The notes under the pieces: generated by a model
The model's input: only the letters and a program-made list of their open reading frames with translations
Told to the model about the DNA's origin: nothing
The model's database searches: none
In this document: positions 20,022 through 29,055 of the stretch, in pieces
Layout: the number at the start of each line of letters is the position of its first letter
Numbering within the stretch: the first letter of the stretch is position 1
Translations under genes and position numbers: made by a program
Assembly (NCBI GenBank): GCA_022447605.1
Contig: JAKVBG010000002.1
Location: forward strand, 62,001 to 126,000
Direction: 5' to 3'
DNA from: Mariniblastus sp.
GTDB taxonomy: Bacteria; Planctomycetota; Planctomycetia; Pirellulales; Pirellulaceae
DNA length: 64,000 nucleotides

Positions 20022-20673
20022 ATCCGCAGCGGCCAAACGTCGCCGTCTGACCCCAGCGCGGACCGGCCAGGGATGGTATCTCCCACGGCCTGTCCGTCGA
20101 TTTGGCGGAAGGCTGATGGAGCAGCAGGTCTGGTGTTGGGGCAGGGATGTGGAGTGCCAGGAAGGGAATCTGTTGATCGGTTTTGGTTTTGAACGCTATC
20201 GAGACCGCGAAACGGAGGATCGGTCCACCTGCTACCGGCTTGACCAGGACCAGCTGCATATCTGTTTGTGGGGCTTTGGCATGTTCTTTGGCCGTCGTGA
20301 CCTGGGGGGGCTCTATCTCAACCGTTTCGACATCTGTCCGAAATGGGCCCCGGTCGAGTCACTTGCAATGGGGATTCACTGGCCTGACGAACTGCCTCCC
20401 TTCGCTCGCCCGCAAGGATTGCCGCAGTGGCAACGCGCCCGAGAACTCTGGACCTCACTCCTGCTTTGGATTGCAGGCTACGAGACCTGGGTGAGGGCTC
20501 AGGCGGGCCTCGCCTACCGCCGTGAATGCGTCGAGACCTGGCTGCGGCCATTCGTCCGGCCCGAAAAAACAGCGGCTGCCTGGCGATTTCTCAGCCGCCA
20601 GGCCTGGGAATCAAAAGACCAGCCGTTAAGGAAAATGCTCGAACAGTACACCATGCTAAAGAGGCCACGATGA
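20014..20673 (+). CDS. Unknown protein, tandem paralogue B of the zinc-type operon
   Basis: 219 residues, soluble. Matches its upstream neighbour segment by segment: [49 protein letters not shown], then a helical tail with [28 protein letters not shown] and AAAWRFL. A basic N-terminal extension (KRRRLTPAR) is specific to this copy. I chose ATG 20014 because it overlaps the upstream stop as ATGACTGA; a longer frame exists but lies inside paralogue A. Stop overlaps the second GTPase start (ATGA). Family not recognised. Confidence 0.75.
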   Translation: MTESAAAKRRRLTPARTGQGWYLPRPVRRFGGRLMEQQVWCWGRDVECQEGNLLIGFGFERYRDRETEDRSTCYRLDQDQLHICLWGFGMFFGRRDLGGLYLNRFDICPKWAPVESLAMGIHWPDELPPFARPQGLPQWQRARELWTSLLLWIAGYETWVRAQAGLAYRRECVETWLRPFVRPEKTAAAWRFLSRQAWESKDQPLRKMLEQYTMLKRPR

Positions 20674-21917
20674 AAAAACTTCCTGTAACCGTGCTGTCCG
20701 GTTTTCTGGGCGCCGGAAAAACAACTCTTCTCAATCATGTCCTGACCAATCGCGAGGGCCTGCGTGTTGCCGTGATCGTCAACGACATGAGCGAGGTAAA
20801 CATTGACTCTCAACTGGTGACAGGAGGAGACGCTGCACTCAGCCGTACGGAGGAGAAGCTGGTAGAGATGACCAACGGTTGCATCTGCTGCACGCTGCGC
20901 GAGGACTTGCTGCTGGAGGTGGCGAACCTGGCCGGAGAAGGTCGCTTCGACTACCTGCTGATCGAATCAACCGGGATCTCGGAACCTGCGCCGGTTGCCG
21001 ATACCTTCACGTTTGCCCTCGGTGATGGTGTCGCGCTTTCGGACATGGCTGAACTTGACACGATGGTAACCGTCGTTGATGCGGCCAACTTCCTCGAGGA
21101 TCTGCAGATCGGTAAAGACCTGCACAGCGTGGGCCAGGCAGCCGACGAAGAGGATCCGCGAACGGTCGCCGACCTGCTGACGGAACAGGTGGAATTTGCC
21201 AACGTGATTCTTCTCAACAAGACAGACCTGGTGGATGACGAGACGCTGGGTGCGATCGAGGCGTTCATCGAGCAGCTCAATCCCCACGCACTGAAACTCC
21301 GATCTTCCTTTGGGAAGATCGAGCCATCACGAATCATGGGCACGGGGCGATTCGATTTTGAAATCGCCAAGCAGAGTAAAGGTTGGCAACTAACGCTGCG
21401 CGGTGACGGAGCGAGTGAAGTGGAAGAGTATGGTGTCAGCAGTTTTGTGTATCGCTCGCGCCGCCCGTTTCATCCCGCGCGGTTCTTTGATCGCTTAAGC
21501 CAGGATTGGCACGGCGTGTTGCGCAGCAAAGGGTTTTTCTGGCTGGCGAGTCGCCTGGATAAAATTGGCGTTTGGTCCCAGGCCGGTCGCGTGGCGCGTT
21601 TGGACTTTGGCGGATTTTGGTGGGCGGCCGTGCCGCCGTCTTGTTGGCCAGATGTCGATACGGTGCGGGCCGAGATCGAGCGGCGATGGGACGACCAGGT
21701 GGGTGATTGCCGCCAGGAATTGGTGTTTATCGGTATCGGTATGGACGAGCTGGCCATTTACGATTCGCTCCAGGAGTGTTTGCTGACGGACGAAGAGTTT
21801 GCCCAGGGGGTCGAGTCCTGGCAGCAGTTACAGGATCCATTTCCCCAATGGAACCTGACCCTTGAGGAAGCGCTGGCAAGCCAAAGTGAGCAAGAAGATC
21901 GAGCTGTAGAACGTTAG
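20670..21917 (+). CDS. CobW/COG0523 GTPase, ZigA/YciC-like zinc metallochaperone (copy 2)
   Basis: 415 residues, the same length as copy 1 and clearly its paralogue. [13 protein letters not shown] (11-23), GCICCTL with Cys71, Cys73 and Cys74, [10 protein letters not shown] and NKTDLV are all intact. The C-terminal domain has [25 protein letters not shown] and [13 protein letters not shown]. Two copies in one operon suggest either different client proteins or different oligomers. I take the start at ATG 20670, which overlaps the preceding stop (ATGA) and gives a normal N-terminus; 48 extra upstream codons in frame fall inside paralogue B. Last gene of the operon. Confidence 0.9.
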   Translation: MKKLPVTVLSGFLGAGKTTLLNHVLTNREGLRVAVIVNDMSEVNIDSQLVTGGDAALSRTEEKLVEMTNGCICCTLREDLLLEVANLAGEGRFDYLLIESTGISEPAPVADTFTFALGDGVALSDMAELDTMVTVVDAANFLEDLQIGKDLHSVGQAADEEDPRTVADLLTEQVEFANVILLNKTDLVDDETLGAIEAFIEQLNPHALKLRSSFGKIEPSRIMGTGRFDFEIAKQSKGWQLTLRGDGASEVEEYGVSSFVYRSRRPFHPARFFDRLSQDWHGVLRSKGFFWLASRLDKIGVWSQAGRVARLDFGGFWWAAVPPSCWPDVDTVRAEIERRWDDQVGDCRQELVFIGIGMDELAIYDSLQECLLTDEEFAQGVESWQQLQDPFPQWNLTLEEALASQSEQEDRAVER

Positions 21918-22000
21918 CGGCCGCTTTTTCCGCCTGCTGGTTCTCAAGAATCCGCGGGCGCAGACGGAGCCGGTGGGGCTTAAGAACCTGCCGGCCATTT

Positions 22001-24277
22001 TTATGGTTCTAGGTACCACCGCGAACCAATCTTTTTAAAGACCGCCTCGTCCAATTCTGAAACGTCGTATATTTTGTACGTGGCCGTTTTTCCGTCATTT
22101 GAGTAGACAGGGGTTTTCCTATCCATTTCCAACAGGGCAACTTTGATTACACGATTAACAAAAGGTTCAAGCTTGACTGCCAATTGCTCGAGGGAGCCAA
22201 CCCGATCGACCTCTTTCTGTAGTGCTTCAGGCGGCATATAAGTCGTCAAGAAGGTTGTGATATCACCAGCGGAAATTAACTCCAAGGCGTGTTTCACTGC
22301 AGCTTCTGGTGTACTGGGTCGTTCACCCATCGTCTTTTCAACAGGGGGCTGTCCTGGACTGCTTTTTCTTTCAGCTTCACCATGATCGTGGTCACTATGT
22401 TCGGCTTTAGGTTTGGGAGCATGCGCCCGTTCTTTCGTTACTGCGTGAATCTCTTCAAGAGTGAACCAGCGATCATTAACCAATATGCATTTACGCATGA
22501 CGAATTTATAAGTTTGGGCACCAGCAGAGAGGGTCACCGTGACAGATTTCGATCCAGAGAATTCTTTCTCTTTTATGATTTTGTATTCTGCACCGACGAA
22601 CTGGGCTTGATTCCAGTCACAGCCATCTTTTGCCAGTTCATTTCTGACCTCGGCAAAACACTCCTTATTAATTTCTTGTTGCCGGTTGAAGTAAGTCTCG
22701 ATTCGTTCGGTGAGTTCTTCCAGCCTATCGGCCGGGACCACCTTTTTTTGAAAATCCAGCAGTTCTTTCTTGGGGAGATAAGCAAACCTAGCAAATTCAT
22801 TCGAATCGTTCGCGGCTAAGAGAGTCACGATTGATTGGGCGAATTCTTCAGGCGTTGAGGCCGTCAGTTCAGCCGTCTTAACACTCGACTTTTGTTCGGC
22901 TTTATCTTCCGAATCAGGTAGTCGTGTAAAAATGGCTTCGCTGGAAAAAACAATCTTGCCATCAAGCTCGACCTGCGATGAAAAAAGGCTTTTGGTCTTG
23001 CTGACCCTTTTGAATGTAGTGGTTTCCTTAGCGCCGTCGGGATAGGTTGACTCTGCCCGGTAGGTCTTGGTTGTTGGGTCGTAATGCTCTTGGGAAACAA
23101 TCTCAGCAAGCCCTTCACCCTTCCTGCGCCATATGAAGACGCCCGCCTGAGGGTCGTATTGCTTGTCCCCGACAAAAGGGACCCTCTTCCCGTTGATCAA
23201 TGGACTAAACGTGACCACGATAGATTTGTCTTTTACCTTCCAGCGAGTCTCCATCGTATCCTCAAAGGGTTCCACGTCGCCGCCCGCGGGCATCTTCTTT
23301 CCCGTGATTTTCCAACGTCCAATCTCACCCGCCAACAGGTCCGCAACTTCCTTTGCACTCAATTGATTGAGACTTTGTTCTTGAACAACCTTTTCGGCAT
23401 GGGGCTGTCCTGAACCGCTCTTTTTTTCCGCTTCGCTATGACCATCGTCTTGGCCACTTTTTTCACTCGTTTTTTGGCCCGCCTCATCCCATTGGACGAT
23501 CGATACCATTTCGTCATCGCGAGAGGTTATCTCCTTGGCCTTTTGACCGTTTGCATGCCACACGGTGTAAACAAGATGAAAGCAACCATCCTGAAGGGTG
23601 CCGTCTCTCGTGATTCTGCCCTTCTCATCCCAGGCGAGCGAGCGCTCTAATGTTCCAGCGTTGAAGATGTTTTCGCCCGACTTTTGACCGTCTTCGTACC
23701 AAATCGAAGATAAACCATGGGCTACGCCTTGGTCGTTGTAGATGGATTCAATCTGTTTTTGGCCGCTGGGATACCAAGAGGTCGACACGCCGTACTCGGT
23801 GCCGTTCCGCCAGTTGGATTGACTGGCTTGCTTTCCATCTTCATACCATTCCGACTGTAAACCATCGAGCGCCCCTTGCTCATCGTAATTTCCCTCCCGT
23901 TCTTTCTGTCCGTTTTCAAACCAATAACTTTGTCGACCCGTTTGACCGTTCTCGTTGTAATTTTCTTCCAGCGCCTTGTGGCCGTTTTCATGCCAGGTGA
24001 TATAGGGTCCATGCCAATTTCCATCTTTAAAATTCATTTCTTCCATCGGCTGTCCGTTCTCGTAGTAATAAAACTGCTTGCCGGTGAAAGGCTGGTCTGT
24101 GTTCACGTCATAAGCGAGGCCGTCACGAACATAATATTTCTCCGCGGCCGTAGCTATGACGCTGTCGGAACTTTCAGCATGAACCTCGGAGCTTTGGTCA
24201 TCGGGCGAATGGCTGGAACAACCAGCTATCCACACCAGCAAGATGAGGGTCAATATGTAACGAGTATTTCGATTCAT
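22001..24277 (-). CDS. Large lipoprotein with MORN-like (YwqK-type) repeats
   Basis: 758 residues. Lipoprotein signal with lipobox WIAGC (Cys20). Residues about 70-270 hold roughly nine MORN-variant units built on W-[YFH]-x-[ND]-G-[QK]-K, for example WHENGHK, WFENGQK, WYEDGKQ and WYPSGQK, the pattern of YwqK-like proteins. Residues about 315-455 form a beta-rich lipocalin-like domain (GRWKITGKK…FIWRRKGEGLAEI…). Two further segments follow, each separated by Glu/His/Ser-rich linkers. AGGAGACCTGAG precedes the ATG. Probably an outer-surface binding protein; no enzymatic motif. Confidence 0.8.
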   Translation of the reverse strand: MNRNTRYILTLILLVWIAGCSSHSPDDQSSEVHAESSDSVIATAAEKYYVRDGLAYDVNTDQPFTGKQFYYYENGQPMEEMNFKDGNWHGPYITWHENGHKALEENYNENGQTGRQSYWFENGQKEREGNYDEQGALDGLQSEWYEDGKQASQSNWRNGTEYGVSTSWYPSGQKQIESIYNDQGVAHGLSSIWYEDGQKSGENIFNAGTLERSLAWDEKGRITRDGTLQDGCFHLVYTVWHANGQKAKEITSRDDEMVSIVQWDEAGQKTSEKSGQDDGHSEAEKKSGSGQPHAEKVVQEQSLNQLSAKEVADLLAGEIGRWKITGKKMPAGGDVEPFEDTMETRWKVKDKSIVVTFSPLINGKRVPFVGDKQYDPQAGVFIWRRKGEGLAEIVSQEHYDPTTKTYRAESTYPDGAKETTTFKRVSKTKSLFSSQVELDGKIVFSSEAIFTRLPDSEDKAEQKSSVKTAELTASTPEEFAQSIVTLLAANDSNEFARFAYLPKKELLDFQKKVVPADRLEELTERIETYFNRQQEINKECFAEVRNELAKDGCDWNQAQFVGAEYKIIKEKEFSGSKSVTVTLSAGAQTYKFVMRKCILVNDRWFTLEEIHAVTKERAHAPKPKAEHSDHDHGEAERKSSPGQPPVEKTMGERPSTPEAAVKHALELISAGDITTFLTTYMPPEALQKEVDRVGSLEQLAVKLEPFVNRVIKVALLEMDRKTPVYSNDGKTATYKIYDVSELDEAVFKKIGSRWYLEP

Positions 24278-24328
24278 CTCAGGTCTCCTTGATCAACAAA
24301 AGCGAGCCGAGGGCTTCGCCAGTTTTTC

Positions 24329-24877
24329 TTATTTCTGTTCCGCCTCTAATTCCATGGCTGTTTTGCCGCCGTGTTTTCGAAGCAGGCGAACGATTTCGCT
24401 GGTTATCGTTGCCCTGTCCAGCGGGGTTTCAGCGAGAAACTCAGAGGGTGTCTTGGCATTAACATTGGCCCCTTTTTTTATGAGGACCTCTGCAATTTCT
24501 AGATCGTCTAAATGAACTGCCAGATGCAAAGGGGTCTCTCCCGAATCGTACTTCTCATTTACATTTGCCCCTTTTTCGATTAACAGCTCGACCATTTCTT
24601 TGTGACTGTTAAAAACGGCCTGATTTAAAATCGTCTCTCCTCCCGCATTTTTAGCACCCACATCTGCGCCTTTGGCCAAAAGCTGTTCGACAACTTTGAT
24701 GTCTCCTTTGGCGACCGCCTCGAGTAGCTGTTCGTTGACTTCTGGTTGTCCCGCCGATTGACCAACATCATCAGCAGGAGCTTTCGTTTGCCGCTTCGGC
24801 GGCTCTTCCTTCTCGCACCCCCCCAATGCTACCGCGACTAATAGGAAAAGAAGCGGAAACCAAGTTAGCTGGCGCAT
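24329..24877 (-). CDS. Ankyrin-repeat lipoprotein
   Basis: 182 residues. Lipobox VALGGC with Cys21. After a linker to about residue 45 there are four ankyrin repeats with clear motifs: NEQLLEAVAKGDIKVVEQLL, GGETILNQAVFNSHKEMVEL, SGETPLHLAVHLDDLEIAEVL and ETPLDRATITSEIVRLLRKHGG. A protein-interaction module outside the cytoplasm. AGGAGAA lies upstream of the ATG, inside a leader resembling that of the next gene to the right. Confidence 0.88.
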   Translation of the reverse strand: MRQLTWFPLLFLLVAVALGGCEKEEPPKRQTKAPADDVGQSAGQPEVNEQLLEAVAKGDIKVVEQLLAKGADVGAKNAGGETILNQAVFNSHKEMVELLIEKGANVNEKYDSGETPLHLAVHLDDLEIAEVLIKKGANVNAKTPSEFLAETPLDRATITSEIVRLLRKHGGKTAMELEAEQK

Positions 24878-24955
24878 TGAACGTTCTCCTGTTGGGGCGG
24901 GGTGTTTTCACGATGGCCATCGATGCCTTAGAACCTTGCCGGCTTTTTATATGGG
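24878..24955 (-). promoter_or_regulatory. Leader/promoter similar to the one at 25235-25316
   Basis: Read on the + strand it contains TTCTCCT, GGGCGGGG, TTCACGATGGCCA and TAGAACC in the same order and spacing as the leader of the next gene. On the transcribed strand TATAAAAA (about 24943-24950) could be the -10 region. The likeness suggests both genes are controlled together. Confidence 0.45.
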
Positions 24956-24985
24956 TCGTTCCTAGATCACAACGCCAGTCGATCG

Positions 24986-25234
24986 TTAAGCTTCGTCTTC
25001 AATGGCTTCGGCTACGCCATAAAGTTCATAAGAGTGACGAACAAGAAATGCTCCAACCATAAACCAAAATATCAGCGGCAGCCAACGATTTATACATTGC
25101 ATTACGGGAGGAGGTTCCGGCTGTACCATAAAAGCCAATGCAACCAGAGCGGTTAGGAGAATAATGAATAAACCACCGATTTCAAAAATTCTTGACAATA
25201 TCAGTTCGGTTTGGCCATCTCTCGACCTAAACAT
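24986..25234 (-). CDS. Small two-pass membrane protein
   Basis: 82 residues with two hydrophobic helices (IGGLFIILLTALVALAFMV and WLPLIFWFMVGAFLV), a Pro-rich loop (QPEPPPVMQ) and a short acidic tail (AIEDEA). AGGAGAAAGCC precedes the ATG. No family recognised. Its leader resembles that of the ankyrin lipoprotein downstream, and a palindrome lies further upstream. Confidence 0.65.
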   Translation of the reverse strand: MFRSRDGQTELILSRIFEIGGLFIILLTALVALAFMVQPEPPPVMQCINRWLPLIFWFMVGAFLVRHSYELYGVAEAIEDEA

Positions 25235-25316
25235 GGCTTTCTCCTAAGGGGGGCGGGGCAATTTCATGATGGCCACGAATTGCGTAGACCATTCCCCCGC
25301 TTTTGTATCAAAATCT
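25235..25316 (-). promoter_or_regulatory. Leader/promoter similar to the one at 24878-24955
   Basis: Shares TTCTCCT, GGGCGGGG, TTCATGATGGCCA and TAGACC in order with the neighbouring leader, over roughly 75 bases with scattered differences. The similarity covers the Shine-Dalgarno and extends beyond it, so it is more than ribosome binding. Confidence 0.45.
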
Positions 25317-25343
25317 TCAAGACGGCAGGGGGGTTCTATTTGC

Positions 25344-25375
25344 TTTTGCCTAATTTTTGCCTAATGGATTAGGCA
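25344..25375 (-). promoter_or_regulatory. Palindromic operator-like site with a repeated half-site
   Basis: TGCCTAATGGATTAGGCA (25358-25375) is a perfect 8-2-8 palindrome. Its left half is also part of an 11-bp tandem repeat, TTTTGCCTAAT at 25344-25354 and 25355-25365. The site lies 110-140 bases upstream of the small membrane gene start and just beyond the response regulator stop. Likely a binding site for a dimeric regulator; a small transcript hairpin is the alternative. Confidence 0.45.
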
Positions 25376-25449
25376 TTCCTTGTGCTCGACTGGACTTGCC
25401 TGTCCACGAGTGTCGATGTATTACTAGGAAAAAGGTCATTTCCTAGGAA

Positions 25450-25908
25450 TCAGGAATCCCCGGCGGAAGTCTCTTCCATCTGCTGGATGTAACTCCTCAA
25501 GCGCTCGTTCTCATCCGACACGCCTTTGAGCTGCAGCATGTTCTCGACGCGCTTGAGCAGTTCGACCCGGTTGACCGGCTTGGAAAGAAAGTCGTTGGTC
25601 CCCGCCTCGACAGCCCGTTCAATATCGCCCAGTTCGTTCAGGGCGGTCACCATCAGGATCATGATCCCACTGGTGGCCGGGTCCGATTTCAATTGCTGAC
25701 AGACCTCGAAGCCGCTCAACTTCGGCATCATCACATCCAACAGGATCAGGTCCGGTCGGAATTCCGGAACCATGTCGAGCGCTTGCTGGCCATCCTCGGC
25801 GATCGCCGTGTCACAGGCGATCCCGTCCAGGTACGCTTCGAGCAGCTCGCAGTTGGCCTGGTTGTCGTCGACAATCAGAACACGGTTTTTTTGGTTGTCA
25901 GAATCCAT
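25450..25908 (-). CDS. Single-domain response regulator
   Basis: 152 residues: one CheY-like receiver domain (about 10-127) followed by a short coiled tail. Acid pocket DD in VLIVDDNQ, phosphoacceptor Asp in LILLDVMMPKLSGFEV, the Thr in MVTAL and the Lys in FLSKPVNR are all present. The C-terminal ENERLRSYIQQMEE looks like a short coiled coil. No output domain, so it probably acts on a partner protein. I chose ATG 25908, with AAGGA just upstream; the frame runs 29 codons further. No kinase gene adjacent. Confidence 0.88.
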   Translation of the reverse strand: MDSDNQKNRVLIVDDNQANCELLEAYLDGIACDTAIAEDGQQALDMVPEFRPDLILLDVMMPKLSGFEVCQQLKSDPATSGIMILMVTALNELGDIERAVEAGTNDFLSKPVNRVELLKRVENMLQLKGVSDENERLRSYIQQMEETSAGDS

Positions 25909-26014
25909 GATTCCTTCCGCGGGTTTCAGGTCGGACCCCATGATAGAAGTCGCCCCCATTATAGATTTTTCCGGCCGGCCCGTCGACTTGGGCAAGCCGG
26001 TCGGCAGGGGAAAA

Positions 26015-27583
26015 CTACTCGAATTGTTCCACCGAGTTGAAATTCACCAGTAACCGCCGTCCCCGCCAGATATCGAGGGCCAAGTTCGAGTCGATCGGCG
26101 CCGCGCTGTTGCCCGGGCCGATCCAGTCGGAGTGGTCGTTACCGACGACGAGCGTGCCGGGATCGGCATCGTCCGCCTCCGCCCGATGAGCCCTGACGAT
26201 CAATTGGTACTCTCCGAAAAATCCTGCCAGGGCGAGTGGCTCGCAGTCGCGGTACTGCTGGTTGTCGACCTGCTGTTCCAGCTGGGCCACCACCCCCGGC
26301 ATCGCCTGGCGGGCGCGGTCAATCGGTACGGCAAACACTTCCTGGTGGGTGGTCTGCCAGCCGGCAAAGGCGGCGTACGTGTCGAGCCGGGAGAGGTGCG
26401 TCAGGTCGGCCGAGAAGGCGTGGGTCAGGGGCCCGCTGATGCCGAGATTGCGGTATGCCTGCTCGCCCGACCCGTAGCGGTACTCAAACAGGTAGCACTG
26501 CACGGGGTGTTCGTAGCTGGGCCAATTCAATTCCCGGTTGTCCAGCAGGTTCATTTCACTCGGCGCGATCCCCATCTGTTCCGGTTCCGCCAGCCAGGTG
26601 GCCAGGTGCGCCTCGGCCGTGGCGATGTCTCCCTGGTACTCGAGTGAAATTTGGGACTCCAGCCCGAGCTCGTCGGCGTAGGCCAGCACGCGGGTCCGAA
26701 CGCTCGGATGCTCGGCCAGGTCGATCAGCGCCTGGCGGCCCCGCTCGTCCTCCAGCTTGGCCAGGGCGGCCGCGGCCTCGGTCTGCAGTCGACGGTGTTT
26801 CAAATCGAGTACCTGGTTCAGTTTGCCGATCGCCGTCTCGTGGCCCATCAGGGCCAGCGCGTCGCAGATCGGGATGATCAGGGCCACGGCATCGGAAACG
26901 GTCTGGCTGATTTGCAACGGTTCCCAGTTCTGCGGGATGTTTCCCTCTTCGATACGGGCCATCTGGCCGGCCAGCTCACCCAGCAGGACCGTCAACTGTG
27001 CGGCGCGGCTGGCGGCCGGGTGGGGCACCAACAGACCAGTCCGAAAGGCGAAGTTGGCCAAATCGAGCACGGCGGCCGCCACCGGCAGGTGGCTGAAGGC
27101 GTGGGCCAGCAACTGGTCGAACAGGGGTTGCGTCAACTCGGCGCGGTGCTCCATCAGCGGGGCAAAGGCGAGGATAATCCCGGAACGCTGCTGGGGGGGA
27201 TCGTGGCAAACACGGTTTTCCCACAAGTCCAGGGCCGCCTGGTTGCCGATGGTCGCCAGCAAACCGAGCAGTTGGTTGCGGAGGTTGCTGTTGGCCGGGA
27301 CCTGGTCGTACAGGTGGGCGATCTGCTGCAGTTGCCCGTCCGTCCAGCTGAGTGGGGTTTTGCTCTCGAGCTGGGTGATTCGGCCGACCAGCAGCCCGGC
27401 GACCTGGCAGGCAGCGTCCTGATCGGCCTCCGGCTGAGAGGTGCAAAATTCGTCCAGCGCCGCGAAAACATCCGATTGCTCGGTCGCTGAGAGGGCCTGC
27501 AGTTCGGTCACGAACTTGACCATCGCCCGCTGTTGCTCGGCAAAATCCTTCAGCTGCAGGATGTGGGACAAGGTCGGAATCAT
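26015..27583 (-). CDS. Large helical HEAT-like protein, function unknown
   Basis: 522 residues, cytoplasmic (no signal peptide). About the first 340 residues are repeated alpha-helical hairpins with HEAT-like character (for example LDLKHRRLQTEAAAALAKLEDERGRQALIDLAEHP). The last ~180 residues form a different, beta-containing domain (CYLFEYRYGSGEQAYRNLGISGPLTHAFSADL; GFFGEYQLIVRAH). This combination resembles planctomycete hypotheticals; I know no function. Probably a scaffold. Divergent from the DEAD-box helicase. Confidence 0.6.
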   Translation of the reverse strand: MIPTLSHILQLKDFAEQQRAMVKFVTELQALSATEQSDVFAALDEFCTSQPEADQDAACQVAGLLVGRITQLESKTPLSWTDGQLQQIAHLYDQVPANSNLRNQLLGLLATIGNQAALDLWENRVCHDPPQQRSGIILAFAPLMEHRAELTQPLFDQLLAHAFSHLPVAAAVLDLANFAFRTGLLVPHPAASRAAQLTVLLGELAGQMARIEEGNIPQNWEPLQISQTVSDAVALIIPICDALALMGHETAIGKLNQVLDLKHRRLQTEAAAALAKLEDERGRQALIDLAEHPSVRTRVLAYADELGLESQISLEYQGDIATAEAHLATWLAEPEQMGIAPSEMNLLDNRELNWPSYEHPVQCYLFEYRYGSGEQAYRNLGISGPLTHAFSADLTHLSRLDTYAAFAGWQTTHQEVFAVPIDRARQAMPGVVAQLEQQVDNQQYRDCEPLALAGFFGEYQLIVRAHRAEADDADPGTLVVGNDHSDWIGPGNSAAPIDSNLALDIWRGRRLLVNFNSVEQFE

Positions 27584-27766
27584 CGTTCGATCGCGAGTGG
27601 GATGGGGGACAGGAGGGCCGTGAACCGTGAGATTCGGCCCGTTCCTCGGTTTCAGGTTGAACTAGCGTTGACCGTTTTTGCCCGGGCGGCTAGCCTTAAT
27701 GGGCTGAAAACGAGAAAAAATCATTCAATTTTGAGCCCTTCTTCTTTAACCCACACAAGCAGCTTA

Positions 27767-28999
27767 GTGACCAAGCGCGTAAATAAACGAAAGCAGGCCC
27801 TGTCGTTTGACAAGATGGGTCTCTCCGATGAAATGGTCGTCAGGCTACAGGAAGTCGGTTATGAAAAACCATCGCCCGTCCAGGCTGGGCTGATCCCCCT
27901 GGCGATGGAGGAGTATGACCTGATCGGGCAATCGCAGACTGGCACGGGCAAGACGGCCGCCTTCGGCATCCCGATTCTGGAGCAGCTCGAAATGAGTGGC
28001 CCCGTCCCGGTGGTGCAGGCCCTGATCCTCACTCCCACGCGCGAGTTGGCGGTGCAGGTCGAGCGGGAAATCAAGAAGCTGGCCCCCAATGATCAGGTCC
28101 GTTGCTGTTGCCTGTATGGTGGTCGGCCGATCAAGACCCAGATCAATCAACTGAAGCGGGGATGTCATATCGTGGTCGGCACGCCGGGACGCGTCCTGGA
28201 CCACCTGCAACGGCGCACGCTGAACATCAAGAAGCTCTGGTTCATGGTGCTGGACGAAGCGGACCGGATGCTGGATATCGGGTTTCGCCCCGATATCGAA
28301 AAGATCATGCGTCAATGCCCGACGCCGCGGCAGACGATGCTGCTCAGCGCGACGTTGCCACCGCCGATTGTAATGCTGGCCAAGCGGTACATGCATCAGC
28401 CCAAGCTGCTGAATTTCTCTCCCAAGATTGCCGTCGAGACGATCGACCAGAAATACCTGACGGTCCCGTACGAGATGAAGTACGACATCCTGGTGGAGCT
28501 ACTGGAGCGGGAACAACCGGGTCAGGCGATTATCTTTTGCCGCACCAAGTTGGGGACCGAGCGGCTGTACCGCAAGATGCTCAAGACGACCAATTTTGAT
28601 TCGATCGGCACGATCCACGGGGATATGACCCAGTCCGCCCGGGACCGGATGATGACCGGGTTCCGCGAGCAGACGGTCCGTTTCCTGGTCGCCACCGATG
28701 TGGTCGGCCGGGGGATCGATGTGACCAACATTTCGCATATCATCAATTACGATGTGCCGGAATTGAGTGATGATTACGTCCACCGTGTCGGTCGAACCGG
28801 GCGGATGGGGAAAACGGGGATTGCCTATACCCTGGTCACCCCGGACCAGGGGGGCGAATTGACCCGGATCGAGCAGCGGATCAACAAGCAGCTGGAAGTC
28901 GATCAGTTGCAGGAGAAGATCAACGAGGCGCGGGGTAAGGAAATCGATGCACGGCCCTCGGCGCGAGCCTCCAAGAAACGTTATCGCCGGGCGCTTTGA
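27767..28999 (+). CDS. DEAD-box RNA helicase
   Basis: About 410 residues. The Q motif (FDKMGLSDEMVVRLQEVGYEKPSPVQ), Walker A (SQTGTGKT), PTREL, GTPGR, DEAD, SAT, ATDVVGRGID and HRVGRTGRMG are all present in order. It unwinds RNA in ribosome assembly or RNA decay; the short basic tail (ASKKRYRR) may aid RNA binding. Start is uncertain: the Q-motif phenylalanine must be included, which rules out the first in-frame ATG; GTG 27767 is the nearest candidate, with a much longer frame open upstream but overlapping the divergent HEAT-like gene. Confidence 0.92.
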   Translation: MTKRVNKRKQALSFDKMGLSDEMVVRLQEVGYEKPSPVQAGLIPLAMEEYDLIGQSQTGTGKTAAFGIPILEQLEMSGPVPVVQALILTPTRELAVQVEREIKKLAPNDQVRCCCLYGGRPIKTQINQLKRGCHIVVGTPGRVLDHLQRRTLNIKKLWFMVLDEADRMLDIGFRPDIEKIMRQCPTPRQTMLLSATLPPPIVMLAKRYMHQPKLLNFSPKIAVETIDQKYLTVPYEMKYDILVELLEREQPGQAIIFCRTKLGTERLYRKMLKTTNFDSIGTIHGDMTQSARDRMMTGFREQTVRFLVATDVVGRGIDVTNISHIINYDVPELSDDYVHRVGRTGRMGKTGIAYTLVTPDQGGELTRIEQRINKQLEVDQLQEKINEARGKEIDARPSARASKKRYRRAL

Positions 29000-29055
29000 T
29001 TCACGGCTCGTGGCGCATGGTTGCGGTGGCGGGCACAGTATGAATCCGGTGGAGC

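Noticed and set aside
22001-24277. Toxin-antitoxin locus suggested by YwqK-like repeats
   Set aside because: It is a large lipoprotein and no toxin-like small gene is adjacent.
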